Assembly (NCBI RefSeq): GCF_003863965.1
Contig: NZ_RRCN01000001.1
Span: 2,738,527 to 2,802,526, forward strand
Reading direction: 5' to 3'
Length of the DNA stretch: 64,000 bases
DNA from: Paenibacillus oralis
GTDB lineage: Bacteria > Bacillota > Bacilli > Paenibacillales > Paenibacillaceae
Positions 17,464 to 26,107 of the stretch are shown piece after piece. How positions within the stretch are numbered: the first letter of the stretch is position 1; each line of letters opens with the position of its first letter. The notes beneath the pieces are model-generated. The model was not told the DNA's origin and did no database searches. It saw nothing but the letters and a program-made list of their open reading frames with translations. A program made the position numbers and the translations under genes.

Positions 17464-17616
17464 CGTAGAATTACCCTTCTTGCTAGGCGGCTTCATGGCC
17501 CGCATTCTACCGCGGTTTAACCCATGCTCGACCTGCTTTTAAGTTGATTTTCGTTCTGCCAAAGTTGAATTGTAAAGTTTTCAGCAAAGCAAAGCTGAAC
17601 AATTCCATGGTCGTGG

Positions 17617-17648
17617 GGAAAAACTACCGCTTAATGCGGTCTGGCTTT
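17617..17648 (-). terminator. Rho-independent terminator of PAP2 gene
   Basis: On the minus strand, ACCGC-N5-GCGGT is followed by AGTTTTTCCCC, directly after the PAP2 stop codon. Confidence 0.6.
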
Positions 17649-18287
17649 TTAGGGAGTACGATCGATAACGTTTTTCTTATACCACAAAATGCTCGCAGTT
17701 AACCAGCAACCGCTAACGAAATATCCTCCAAGGACATCGCTCGGGTAATGCACCCCTAAATAAATCCGGCTGATTCCGATGGCCAAGATAAACAGGGTGC
17801 TCAGAACGATCATCAGCGAGCGGCCTAATGAAGTGGGCACATGTCTCCAAATCAGAAAAGCAAGGGCACCGTAAAAACTGAATGCGGCCATGGAATGTCC
17901 GCTCGGAAAGCTGTACCCTTCAGCTTCAATTATCCGGTGAATGACGGGACGCGCACGGTGAAACAGTGTTTTAAGTGCCCAGTTCAGTACGGTTGAACCA
18001 AGCATGACACCGGCCAAGAAGACAAGTTCCCTACGGTGACCCAAAACGGTATATAAAACAACCATGGCTGTAATAATCACAAGAATCAGCGGCAGCCCTC
18101 CGCCGATGGTCGTAAAAAATTTCATAACAACCGTTAAAGCCGGGGTTTCCCAATGCTGAATCCAAGCGGCGATAACCTTATCGAAATTACGTATTTCGTT
18201 GTCTTGTACGAACAGGGAAATTGCCCCAAACCCCAGAGTGCATACGATTAGTACAATCAGTGCCAAGGATATTTTGATTTTGAACAT
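17649..18287 (-). CDS. PAP2-family membrane phosphatase
   Basis: 212 residues from the ATG at 18287, with GGAGGA upstream; the longer in-frame version has no ribosome site. It is a six-helix membrane protein with the three-part phosphatase signature: KTLFHRARP (domain 1, KX6RP), SFPSGHSM (domain 2, PSGH) and SRIYLGVHYPSDVLGG (domain 3, SRX5HX3D). It hydrolyses lipid phosphates such as undecaprenyl pyrophosphate or phosphatidylglycerol phosphate at the outer face of the membrane. It is a single-gene unit. Confidence 0.93.
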   Translation of the reverse strand: MFKIKISLALIVLIVCTLGFGAISLFVQDNEIRNFDKVIAAWIQHWETPALTVVMKFFTTIGGGLPLILVIITAMVVLYTVLGHRRELVFLAGVMLGSTVLNWALKTLFHRARPVIHRIIEAEGYSFPSGHSMAAFSFYGALAFLIWRHVPTSLGRSLMIVLSTLFILAIGISRIYLGVHYPSDVLGGYFVSGCWLTASILWYKKNVIDRTP

Positions 18288-18424
18288 ATCGGAATGTTCC
18301 TCCGTGAGCGAGTAAGTTGTTATTATAGGCATTCCACTAGTATAACAAAGTTTAGCGGACTCAAGCCAAGGTGCTTTAAAATGCAAATGATTATTAGAGC
18401 AACGTAAAAGAGTGCGAAACAAAT

Positions 18425-18620
18425 CTAACGGTTGTGAGCGAGGCTATTTGGGGAAAAACGAGCGGTTACAAAATGTAACGGTTGCCATCGAGCCTATTTT
18501 CCGTTTTATCGGCAGTAATGGGACGGTTTCACCTAAATAAGCACGATTACATCCGTTAAAAAAGAAACTATTGCTTTTTCGCTCGAATAAGTGCAATGAC
18601 AACCGTTAGCGTAGAAAATG
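18425..18620 (+). repeat. Dispersed intergenic repeat A, copy 1
   Basis: This stretch of about 195 bases, starting CTAACGGTTGTGAGCG and ending CAACCGTTAGCGTAGAAAAT, is closely similar to the reverse complement of 41222-41416. Its ends carry the inverted motif CTAACGGTTGT / ACAACCGTTAG. No gene is seen in it. Confidence 0.8.
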
Positions 18621-18683
18621 TTCCGGGTAGCTCGATCATTCGAGATTAACCGTTTAGTCAAGCACCGATTCTACTATTTTAAT

Positions 18684-18719
18684 TGAAAAAAGCCCGTCCA
18701 TTTAAAAATGGATGGGCTT
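18684..18719 (-). terminator. Rho-independent terminator of the secreted propeller protein gene
   Basis: On the minus strand, AAGCCCATCCATT and AAATGGACGGGCTT form the stem, followed by T6. Confidence 0.85.
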
Positions 18720-18744
18720 ATTGGTGGTAAGCGATTGCGTGGCC

Positions 18745-20583
18745 TTACTGGTCCCAATCCTCAATCATTCTAAAGTCGTCCAACACGCCGGGTGGCGTAT
18801 AGGGTCTGACGACCAGGAGGCTAGACGTATAAGCATGGCCTTGGTAGACGGCGGTCACGGACGTGAGTCCCCGGCTAATGCCGGTGATATTGCCACGCTC
18901 GTCAACTTGGGCGATCTCCGGGTTGGCCGTCGTAAACCGGGTTTCGCCGGTGACGTTCACCGTGTTTCCGTCCTCGTCGGTGAACAACGCCTCGATGTCC
19001 AACTCACTGCCGACGGTTACGGAATAGTCTTCCGAATCCAGGTAGAATTCCCCGGGACCAGGCTCCGGTTCACCCGAGCCGTCATTGACCGTGACCGATA
19101 ACACGGCTCTAAGTCCACCGTATTCGCCGGTAATTTCGGCAGTTCCGGTGGATATGCCCGTGAGGACGCCTGCTTTATCCACGTCGGCGATCTCCGGATT
19201 CAGGGAAGTGAAGCCGGCAAAATACGTCACATCGGTGACACTTCCGTCCGTATAAACAGCCTCGAGGACGCTCGGCTTACGCTCGCCGATCTCCAGCTTC
19301 ACGGCCGGATCGGCGAAGCGAAGTTCCGCCAATTCCGGATCACCAGGATCTTGTCCAGTTCCCGAGAGCTTAACCAATTGCATGCGGTACTTTCCGCTTT
19401 CCTTTACCTGGCCCGACAGAACGAATCCTCCATCCGAAGTGGGAGCCCCTTTTCCTACGGCGGCAAGTCCCGGAGCCGCATATTGCAGCTTTCCGGTCAA
19501 CTCGCCATCCTGGTTGATGTAGGAAATCTGGTATTGATACTTCGAATCTTCCTTGCGGGTCGAACTGCCTAAAAGCGCGTATCCGCCCTTTGTGGTCACT
19601 AATTGTCTGTAAGAGCCGTTGTCGTCGTGGGGAGAATAGTTTTTCCCCCAAACGATATTGCCGTCTGCATCCGCTTTCAGGAGAAACGCGGTTCGTTTAT
19701 CGTTTTGATACATCGACCCGTATACGATATAACCTCCGTCCGCCGACAATTGAGCCGAATAGGCTGCGCGGCCGGTCTGCGGAGCGGGTTGCTTCTTCTC
19801 CCATTCGACTTCACCTTGGGCGTCCACCTTCACGATTACGGAGGCGTCCGCGTCCGAGTTGATCACGCTGTCGATATAGCCTACCGCCAATAACCCTCCG
19901 TCGGGCGTGGTGATGACCTCATTAAAAACCTGGTTATTCCCTTCCCCAAAGCGGTACGTTTTAAACCAAAGCTGGTTTCCTTCATTGTCGACCTTAAGCA
20001 GGTAGGCGGGGGCTTCCCAATACGAATTGACGCTGTACCCGGTAACGGCAAAACCTCCGTCCGGGGTTTCCGCCACGGATCCCGCATATAAATGCGTTCC
20101 GATATATAGGTCTTTATAATAGCGGGTCCATTCGATTTGTCCTTGGCCGTCAAGCTTGGCCAAATAGGGGAGGGTGATCGGTCTCTCGGTTCGGTCGGTG
20201 ATTGCACCGCTTACGAGATATCCTCCATCCTGTGTCTGAATTATTTGTCTGGCCTCAACGCTATCCTTGGTGTAGTCTCCGGTGATCTGCAGCCGTTGCT
20301 CCCACTCCACGGCACCATCCTTGTCCACTTTGACCACATACCCAGCCTCATCGCCATTGTATTCGGCAGAGCCAACTGCGACATAACCTCCATCGGTAGC
20401 GGTGACCACCGAACGAGCCTGGGCAGAAGCGTAGCTGTCACCGTACTCCCTACTCCACTCCACCTTCGCTTCAAGAGCCTTCTCCGAAACAGCGGAGGCG
20501 GCCTGGCTGGAACCGGTCCATCCGGTCCAGGCCAACACGCAGCTTAGCGATAATAGGACTAATCCTTTAAAACGATGCAACAT
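18745..20583 (-). CDS. Secreted protein with beta-propeller-like repeats and two BIG2 domains
   Basis: 612 residues from the ATG at 20583, with GGGAGGG upstream. A signal peptide (LVLLSLSCVLAWTGW, cleavage near SSQAASA) precedes six to seven repeats of about 50-55 residues. Each repeat has a DGGY(V/L)xxG core and a W-x(2-4)-Y/L unit (for example TDGGYVAVGSAEYNG and PDGGFAVTGYSVN), as in WD40/PQQ-like delta-60 propellers. Two bacterial Ig-like BIG2 domains follow (about 405-490 and 510-605), each ending in a phrase like GTAEITGEYGG or GLTSVTAVYQG. It is presumably exported or surface-associated; there is no LPXTG or SLH anchor. The ligand is unknown. Confidence 0.85.
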   Translation of the reverse strand: MLHRFKGLVLLSLSCVLAWTGWTGSSQAASAVSEKALEAKVEWSREYGDSYASAQARSVVTATDGGYVAVGSAEYNGDEAGYVVKVDKDGAVEWEQRLQITGDYTKDSVEARQIIQTQDGGYLVSGAITDRTERPITLPYLAKLDGQGQIEWTRYYKDLYIGTHLYAGSVAETPDGGFAVTGYSVNSYWEAPAYLLKVDNEGNQLWFKTYRFGEGNNQVFNEVITTPDGGLLAVGYIDSVINSDADASVIVKVDAQGEVEWEKKQPAPQTGRAAYSAQLSADGGYIVYGSMYQNDKRTAFLLKADADGNIVWGKNYSPHDDNGSYRQLVTTKGGYALLGSSTRKEDSKYQYQISYINQDGELTGKLQYAAPGLAAVGKGAPTSDGGFVLSGQVKESGKYRMQLVKLSGTGQDPGDPELAELRFADPAVKLEIGERKPSVLEAVYTDGSVTDVTYFAGFTSLNPEIADVDKAGVLTGISTGTAEITGEYGGLRAVLSVTVNDGSGEPEPGPGEFYLDSEDYSVTVGSELDIEALFTDEDGNTVNVTGETRFTTANPEIAQVDERGNITGISRGLTSVTAVYQGHAYTSSLLVVRPYTPPGVLDDFRMIEDWDQ

Positions 20584-20803
20584 CAACGTTCCCTCCCAAA
20601 TTATATTTTTTAAGGGATATTGCCTTCTTCCATTATCCTGGAAAAGGGGACTGGGAGGGAATCCCGCTTTTTTCCTTAATTTTGGCAGATGAGAGAGCGT
20701 CAGTTAGGGCGGGACGACTGGGAGAAAAGGCTGTGAAGTTATAAGAGGAGGTATGTCGGGAACGTGAAAAGTTAAAATCATCCCTTACTCGGCTACCAAA
20801 TTC

Positions 20804-20812
20804 TGCTACAAT
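20804..20812 (+). promoter_or_regulatory. Extended -10 promoter of the type I toxin mRNA
   Basis: TGCTACAAT is a TGN-extended -10 element about 60 bases before the toxin start codon. Otherwise 20584-20870 shows no gene. Confidence 0.45.
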
Positions 20813-20872
20813 AAAGCATGTACACGAAACTGGCTTATAAGGGCGGTCGGCTAATCTCCCGGAAGGGAGGTG

Positions 20873-20962
20873 ATGCCTGTGGCGATTAAAGACACTTTGA
20901 TGATCATGATCAGTTTTGCCGCGCTAATCATTGCGCTGTTGACGCTAAGGTTGTGGCCATGA
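20873..20962 (+). CDS. Putative holin-like type I toxin, 29 residues
   Basis: The ATG at 20873 follows a very strong ribosome site (GGAAGGGAGGTGATG). The peptide reads MPVAIKDTLMIMISFAALII and ends ALLTLRLWP: a short basic start, one hydrophobic helix and a short tail. This matches the holin-like toxin family (BsrG/TxpA-like, Hol-Tox) of Bacillota, whose members insert into the membrane. Such toxins are silenced by an antisense RNA overlapping the 3' end of the mRNA. The downstream palindromes fit that plan. Toxicity is inferred from family resemblance. Confidence 0.82.
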   Translation: MPVAIKDTLMIMISFAALIIALLTLRLWP

Positions 20963-20984
20963 TCGTAGCGATTAATCAAAGCAC

Positions 20985-21145
20985 AAAGAAATAGACCGCC
21001 CTCCACGCAAAGGATGCGGTCTATTTCGATCGTAGCACCTTAGCACAGCTGACCGCTCTTTAAAGCGGTAAGTGTACAGGGAGTCCGTGTTACTAGCACG
21101 GCTCCTTTACTATTTTTATCGTAGCACAAGCTTTACTATACCTCA
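20985..21145 (-). ncRNA. Candidate antisense antitoxin RNA
   Basis: On the minus strand, TATAGT near 21135 could be a -10 element. The region down to 20989 holds two stem-loops (GGAG-CCGTG with CACGG-CTCC near 21079-21104, and ACCGCT with AGCGGT near 21052-21068) and ends in the shared terminator stem. The layout is that of known antitoxin RNAs of this toxin family; no expression evidence is available. Confidence 0.45.
20989..21026. terminator. Bidirectional terminator shared by toxin mRNA and antisense RNA
   Basis: AAATAGACCGC and GCGGTCTATTT form an 11-bp perfect stem whose A/T ends give a U tract on either strand. Confidence 0.75.
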
Positions 21146-21286
21146 ATGCTTAAAATTCCGAATTAACTTCTGCGCGAGTTATATTGTTATAGTAGTCTTT
21201 GCTCCAAAAATGTGATTCCCGGTACATCGGGCACTGCCCAATATCTTTATACTAAAAACAAATTTGGGCTATTGGAGGCTGCCATT

Positions 21287-22402
21287 GTGAACATTTTGAT
21301 CTTAGGCGGGTATGGAACTACGGGCCGTATGATTGCCGGATTATTGTTACAAGAGACGGATGTAACTGTGGTGTTGGCAGGGCGAAATCTGCAAAAGGCT
21401 CAGGAAACGGCTGCGGAATTCAATCAGGTATTTGCGGGGGAACGAGTAAGCGGAGAGTTTGCCGACGCGTCGGATGAAGCATCTCTTAAAAAGCTGTTCC
21501 AACAGGTTGGTTTGGTTGTTGTGGCTTCCAGTACATCCGATTATGTGAATCAGGTAGCCAAGGCGGCCATAGAGGCGCGCATCGATTATCTCGATATTCA
21601 GTACTCTTCGCCCAAAATCAACTCTTTGAAGGCACTTGAACAGGATATCGCGGAAGCGGGTTGCTGCTTTATTACGGATGGCGGATTTCATCCTGGATTG
21701 GCCGCCGTTTTGGTTCATTACATCGCCCGTTTTTTTGATTCATTGGAGGCCGCCAATGTTGCCAGCATCATTAAAATTGACTGGGCAAAGCTCAATTTAA
21801 GCGATTCGACGATTCGTGAACTGGCGGAGGAGCTTTATTCTTTTGATTCTTCTTTTTACAAGGACGGCCGGTGGAAAAAAGCGGGTACCTTCGATATTCG
21901 ATATATTAATTTTGGCAAAAAGTACGGCAAGTCTTATTGCTGGCCGATGATGTTGGAGGAAATGGTCGAGGTCCCTAAACGGTATGCCGATTTGAAGGAG
22001 ACGGGTTTTTTTGTGGGAGGATTTAATTGGTTTGTGGATTGGTTTGTTTTACCCGTTGCTTTGTTGGCACAGAAGGTGTGTCCCGACAAATCGCGAAACG
22101 CCATAAGTTCCTTTTTTAAATGGGGGCTAACGACCTTCTCCCGGCCTCCGTACGGAACGATCCTGAAGGTAGAAGCCACAGGTTATAAAGCAGGACAACG
22201 AACATCCGAAGAAGTATCGTTATACCATAGCGACGGTTACATGCTCACCGCCATTCCGGTTGTCGCTTGTCTTCTTCAATATCTTGACGGCTCGATTAAA
22301 AAAACGGGATTATGGACGCAGGCCAATCTTGTCGAACCTGAACGGTTGATGAGGGATATGATCAAAATGGGAGTAAGCTATGAGCAGGGTTCGTTATCTT
22401 AG
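21287..22402 (+). CDS. Saccharopine dehydrogenase-like NAD(P)-binding protein
   Basis: 371 residues from the GTG at 21287, with TTGGAGG nine bases before it; the in-frame upstream extension has no ribosome site. It begins with a Rossmann fold (NILILGGYGTTGRMIAGLLL), followed by VVLAGRNLQKAQETA. The body resembles the saccharopine dehydrogenase / trans-acting enoyl reductase superfamily (VVVASSTSDYVNQVAKAAIE, ITDGGFHPGLAAVL). The C-terminal half has aromatic-rich segments (GGFNWFVDWFVLPVALL) that may contact membrane or lipid. The substrate is unknown. It stands alone between the toxin locus and a group of decayed small genes. Confidence 0.82.
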   Translation: MNILILGGYGTTGRMIAGLLLQETDVTVVLAGRNLQKAQETAAEFNQVFAGERVSGEFADASDEASLKKLFQQVGLVVVASSTSDYVNQVAKAAIEARIDYLDIQYSSPKINSLKALEQDIAEAGCCFITDGGFHPGLAAVLVHYIARFFDSLEAANVASIIKIDWAKLNLSDSTIRELAEELYSFDSSFYKDGRWKKAGTFDIRYINFGKKYGKSYCWPMMLEEMVEVPKRYADLKETGFFVGGFNWFVDWFVLPVALLAQKVCPDKSRNAISSFFKWGLTTFSRPPYGTILKVEATGYKAGQRTSEEVSLYHSDGYMLTAIPVVACLLQYLDGSIKKTGLWTQANLVEPERLMRDMIKMGVSYEQGSLS

Positions 22403-22461
22403 ATGAAGGTGGCAGTTGAAAAAGGGTTGTATAAATTATGATGTAAGGAGCTTACTTGCGC

Positions 22462-22991
22462 ATGTTAAGTCACGATGAAATCGCCGAACTGCACCAATTT
22501 ATGTCTGACATGGACGAAATATGTCCAATGGACTGACTTCCGTTTTTATAGAGGTTCTTGCATTAAGCGGGTCAATCTTAGCTACAACAAACCGAGAGAA
22601 AGAACTGGTCATCTGGCTGGCCCAGAGGGATCAAGTTTGCGTTGGGATTGGAACGGTGGGTTTTGACATTGATGAAATGCCGTGGACGATCGACTCTTTT
22701 GAAGCAGAAAAAGAATTTATGCTTAGAACTATTGCATCGGCTATTGACGGGTTAGGATGGGAACGGCTCAATTATGAACCTAATCAAGAAATGGTCCGGA
22801 GATGCTTACAACAATTTGATTTAATGATCCGTGCTTTTGAGAAAAGAAGTGTCGATATAAACAACTACTTGGAATGGTCTGAGATTGAAGAAGGGGATGA
22901 CTGCCCCACCATTCCATACGGTTATCCGAAATGCGAGAAACATGGTGTCTATCTCTCATTATTCGGCTGTATACTTTGCAATAATAGTTAA
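22462..22991 (+). pseudogene. Unrecognised small protein gene, probably frameshifted near its 5' end
   Basis: The ATG at 22462 has AAGGAG 11 bases upstream but reaches a TGA after 24 codons (MLSHDEIAELHQFMSDMDEI then CPMD). A second frame opens at ATG 22521, overlapping that segment, and runs 156 codons to 22991 without a good ribosome site. Its protein (starting MSNGLTSVFIEVLALSGSIL) ends with a Cys-rich tail (KCEKHGVYLSLFGCILCNN) that may bind metal. The two pieces together look like one gene broken by an indel around 22520-22540. I do not recognise the family. Confidence 0.5.
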
Positions 22992-23015
22992 TTCATATCG
23001 CAATGAGGTGGTTTT

Positions 23016-23481
23016 ATGGGGCTGGATTATAGTTTTGTTGTCGTCACACATAAAAGGGAACAGGATAAAATATTCGAATACATAAAAAACAGATTGTAGA
23101 CCTCATTTTGACAAGGATGAAATTAACCAGTATATTGAACCGGATGGCAAGGCGCGTATAGGGGGCATAGATGTTTCAGTCAAGGAACTTAAGGGAACCC
23201 CCGCTGAAATTGAGGTATCCTTTACTGCAGTTACAACAGATTTGAGTCTGTTGCTTAAAGATTCCGTATCCATCACCCGATGGTTTGTTGAATTTAGTAA
23301 GGAAGTAAACTCAATACTAACTTATATGGATCTTGAGGATGAGGGAGTGAGGATCATTTACTTTAATGGCTCCCAGGTCCATTTGGAAATCAAAAGTGAT
23401 CATCATCTAGCAGATTTGCGTCAAAATTTCTTTGATATGATCAAGACTTTTTATACTCGATATAGTCATTTTTTGGAATGA
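23016..23481 (+). pseudogene. Unrecognised protein gene with a frameshift
   Basis: The ATG at 23016 follows GAGGTGG and encodes MGLDYSFVVVTHKREQDKIF then EYIKNRL before a TAG at about 23097. In the +1 frame from about 23098 the sequence continues RPHFDKDEINQYIEPDGKAR and runs in an acidic, sensible protein to 23481. One indel near 23095 would restore a protein of about 155 residues. It overlaps or abuts the following small gene, so the three were probably an operon. The family is not recognised. Confidence 0.55.
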
Positions 23482-23516
23482 ATTTGGTGCACTCCTGGGA
23501 GAGGAGCATTTACGAA

Positions 23517-24005
23517 ATGAAATTAAAGCACGATACATTATCCGTTGAGATCGAGATGGAGGTTAGGAAGGAGTACAAAAAGATCTCCAAGCATAAAAGA
23601 GTGTTAATGCCGGTGCTGGATTACAGAGTTGATCTCTACGTTAATGGACACAAATTTGATGAAGATGAGGTTTTTGTGGAAAAAGTTTTTTTTCAATCAT
23701 TGCTTAGTCCAGGAAAATATCCGATGTTTACATGCACCTGTGGAATATTTGGCTGCGGGGGATATTATGTGGATGTTTTCTATGAGGGAGACTCCGTCAT
23801 CTGGCTTACGGAACAATCCCCGTTTATGGATAAATCCATACCGGCGGCGAATCGATTTGTTTTCTCGCGCAACAATATGATCGAGTTTTCTAAACAATTA
23901 GTCGAAAAACTGGAAGAAGTTAGACGTATTAGCGAATCGCATGAACTAAATTTTCAATACGACCGGGAAAAATATTTGGACACCATACGAAATTTCGCAA
24001 CTTGA
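23517..24005 (+). CDS. Hypothetical protein with CxCGxxGCGG motif
   Basis: About 162 residues from the ATG at 23517, with GAGAGGAG ten bases before it. The notable feature is the motif CTCGIFGCGGYYVDV in the middle, where three closely spaced cysteines could bind a metal. The N-terminal third is rich in charged beta-strand-like sequence (LSVEIEMEVRKEYKKISKHK) and the C-terminus is helical (FSKQLVEKLEEVRRISESH). Together with the two broken genes before it, it resembles small immunity or orphan protein clusters, but I cannot name the family. Confidence 0.6.
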   Translation: MKLKHDTLSVEIEMEVRKEYKKISKHKRVLMPVLDYRVDLYVNGHKFDEDEVFVEKVFFQSLLSPGKYPMFTCTCGIFGCGGYYVDVFYEGDSVIWLTEQSPFMDKSIPAANRFVFSRNNMIEFSKQLVEKLEEVRRISESHELNFQYDREKYLDTIRNFAT

Positions 24006-24165
24006 CTCTTGTGAATTCTCGGGCCCAATCCGGCAAACGTTTAGACGGGTAGCGTAAGGCGTTCGATCCGGACTGGTTTGATTGCAAGGTCAGCTGCCGA
24101 CGCCAGAGAGAACGTCGGCAGCCGGTTACGCTTGTTGGAGTCAACCCAACTCCGCTTCTATAGAA

Positions 24166-24609
24166 TTAATTGGTGGGCTTAAGCTCGGTGGCCAGCTTGT
24201 CCAGAAAATCGTTGGCTCCTTCAAGGTGCGCTTCCTTCGAATCCAAACCGTCGAGGAAAGCGCATTGCTCGGTGTAGACGAGCTTTGTACCAACGCCTTC
24301 AGATTGGAGTTCGACTGTTATCACGGAAACCGAGATCCGCTTCTCCCCCATATCAATCGTTGCCGTATAGACAATGCGGTTATCAGGCACAATTTCCTGA
24401 AAGGTGAAGATGGACGCATAGACCGGGCCCCCCGGTTCGCTGCCGCGGATGACTTCCCGTCCGCCTACGCGAAAGTCGAATTCGTCCGCTTTTGCAAACC
24501 AATTGGCTTTGGACTCGGGGTCCGCCCACGCGGCAAACACCCGTGTAGGTGAAGTGTTATAGATGCGTTCCAGGCTAAACGTGTCATGCATGACGGAAAA
24601 TTCTTTCAT
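24166..24609 (-). CDS. SRPBCC/AHSA1 domain protein
   Basis: 147 residues from the ATG at 24609, with GGAGG nine bases upstream. It has the activator-of-Hsp90-like START fold: LERIYNTSPTRVFAAWADPE, the core motif KANWFAKADEFDFRVGG, and the C-terminal helix GANDFLDKLATELK. In Bacillota such genes are often the second gene of an ArsR-regulator operon and act in binding a small hydrophobic ligand. Here a broken regulator remnant lies directly upstream, which fits that ancestry. Confidence 0.9.
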   Translation of the reverse strand: MKEFSVMHDTFSLERIYNTSPTRVFAAWADPESKANWFAKADEFDFRVGGREVIRGSEPGGPVYASIFTFQEIVPDNRIVYTATIDMGEKRISVSVITVELQSEGVGTKLVYTEQCAFLDGLDSKEAHLEGANDFLDKLATELKPTN

Positions 24610-24648
24610 GGCTAAAAATCCTCCATTTCTTGTTTTAAGACTCCGGTT

Positions 24649-24770
24649 GTTGGTCAAAAAAATTGCCCAGCCGGTCGAAATGCGTATTCCAGTTCGCTCA
24701 CCGCTCGGCGAAATACTTCTCGTGGCTAAGGCGCATCGCAATGAGCAGCTTGGTCTAATCTTAAACCGTC
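24649..24770 (-). pseudogene. C-terminal remnant of an ArsR-type regulator
   Basis: Immediately upstream of the AHSA1 gene the minus strand reads KLLIAMRLSHEKYFAER, then a stop codon, then NWNTHFDRLGNFFDQQPES and a true stop. This is the kind of C-terminus found in ArsR regulators encoded before AHSA1 genes. The in-frame stop and missing DNA-binding half show decay. Identification rests on gene order and a short stretch, so it is tentative. Confidence 0.5.
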
Positions 24771-24924
24771 AAAGCTTCTTTTTTTAGTATGAGGTTGGAG
24801 ATGTGTTCCAATTCCTTTTCATTATCATCTCCTTTCGTGTGGGCCAGATGTCTGCCGGTAGGCTTAGTATAAAAGATGACGTTACGTTACGTTCAAGTGT
24901 TTTTTTAGGGTGGATTCAGGGCGT

Positions 24925-25165
24925 TGAAGGAGCTTATGGAATGAGGAAAAAGTATTTGGCGAATAACAACACCACAATTAAAAAAGTTGTGTTTGTCTGT
25001 TTCGATGAAATGAATTTTGAAATTTACAAGAATGAAGTAGAAAAAAGAGGCTCAAAACCGAGATCAGTGCTTGACAAAATAAATTATAGCGTTCGTGTCT
25101 TGGTATCCTGCATGCTGCTTTCCACGATTATCCCTTTTGTTCAGAGGGTAGAGGGTGAGGGCTAA
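24925..25165 (+). pseudogene. Possible macro-domain protein fragment
   Basis: An open stretch contains GAYGMRKKYLANNNTTIKKV followed by VFVCFDEMNFEIYKNEVEK. The GxYG loop and the V-x-FVCFDEExxxxY end resemble the last third of macro (ADP-ribose-binding) domains. The upstream part of the frame does not look like the rest of such a domain and no ribosome site fits, so this is probably a remnant. Further debris between 25170 and 25320 includes a short sensible frame (ending IDLPTNPPAFPVKR). Confidence 0.35.
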
Positions 25166-25417
25166 TCACGGTCCTTTCATTTTTCCCGGTGTCTTGCCCT
25201 TCCGGATCAAACGGGATAATCGTGCAAAGCGTCCGGACAGAGGATATTGATCTGCCGACCAACCCACCGGCCTTCCCTGTCAAGCGCTGATTATTAGGTT
25301 GAGCCAAAAAAGAAGCAGAAAAAATGCTTTTTAGCGACATCTTTAAATCACTGAATATTGCAACGTCTGAGGAAGTTATGCAGCAATTGAAGCGGTCAGC
25401 CAGAATACGTCAAATTG

Positions 25418-25456
25418 AAATGAGCCGTCATCCTAACCACAGGGCGGCTCATTTCC
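25418..25456 (+). terminator. Rho-independent terminator in gene debris
   Basis: AAATGAGCCGTC pairs with GGCGGCTCATTT, followed by CCTTTT. The region 25166-25537 otherwise contains only short frames that I cannot support as genes. Confidence 0.7.
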
Positions 25457-25537
25457 TTTTATGGAAAGACAGTACGGCGATTACAAACATGCCGAATGCA
25501 TCAGGTTATTCACCGGTCAGGCTAGGAGGTTTTGCGA

Positions 25538-25984
25538 ATGATCGGCCATTGCAATCTACATGGGGCATTAATTCCCAAGTTTAGAGATCACCTCATGCAG
25601 TTTGCATATTATCCAGTGATACGTCATGGATTAAGCGACCTGAATGTCGGGCTTAAAACTTTTACTCTAGAAGAGGCCGAGGCTATGGTAAATGATTTTA
25701 CCAAATGGCGGTTCCCGATTGTGTGTCTTGCCGGAAGCAAGAGCTCCATTCCTTTTTTCGATTACCATATTGCCCTTGGATTTGGTGAGAACGAAAGGGA
25801 GGTTACCATTAGCGAGTTGCTGGTGCGCGAACCTGTTCACGAAAATGCCGTTAAAGGCATTTTATTGGCTTACTACACCTTAGTAAATGACAAAACGGGA
25901 ATCGAAAGGATGCGAGTTCCTTTTGTGTTGCCCGGTTTGAGGGGGGAAGGGTTGAAGATTGAGATTGATCCTCCTAAAATGTAA
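25538..25984 (+). CDS. Hypothetical protein
   Basis: 148 residues from the ATG at 25538, with AGGAGG ten bases before it. The sequence is soluble, mixed alpha/beta and without a signal peptide: MIGHCNLHGALIPKFRDHL, FTLEEAEAMVNDFTKWRFPI, VREPVHENAVKGILLAYYTL. I do not recognise a family. It stands alone between two terminators in an area of decayed genes, but its own frame and ribosome site are intact. Confidence 0.6.
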   Translation: MIGHCNLHGALIPKFRDHLMQFAYYPVIRHGLSDLNVGLKTFTLEEAEAMVNDFTKWRFPIVCLAGSKSSIPFFDYHIALGFGENEREVTISELLVREPVHENAVKGILLAYYTLVNDKTGIERMRVPFVLPGLRGEGLKIEIDPPKM

Positions 25985-26038
25985 CCTTGTATAAAACAAC
26001 AGGCTTGTTTAGAATATAGTGAATGTCCAAAGAAAAAA

Positions 26039-26098
26039 ACGGGGTTGTCCCTCAGGTCACTTTCGTGACCTTGGGACAGCCCTTCTTATTTTGCGAAT
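26039..26098. terminator. Bidirectional terminator between convergent genes
   Basis: GGGTTGTCCC and GGGACAGCCC form the outer stem, with AAGGTCAC/GGTCACTTT-type pairing inside. A T-rich tract (TTCTTATTTT) follows on the plus strand and the A-rich side serves the minus strand. Confidence 0.82.
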
Positions 26099-26107
26099 TG
26101 GCTCAGT

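Noticed and set aside
24091..24125. Hairpin CTGCCGACG / CGTCGGCAG as a terminator
   Set aside because: The stem is good but no T run follows on either strand; left unannotated.
25324..25584. 86-codon plus-strand frame
   Set aside because: It contains the terminator at 25418-25456 and overlaps the ribosome site of the next gene, so it is unlikely to be coding.
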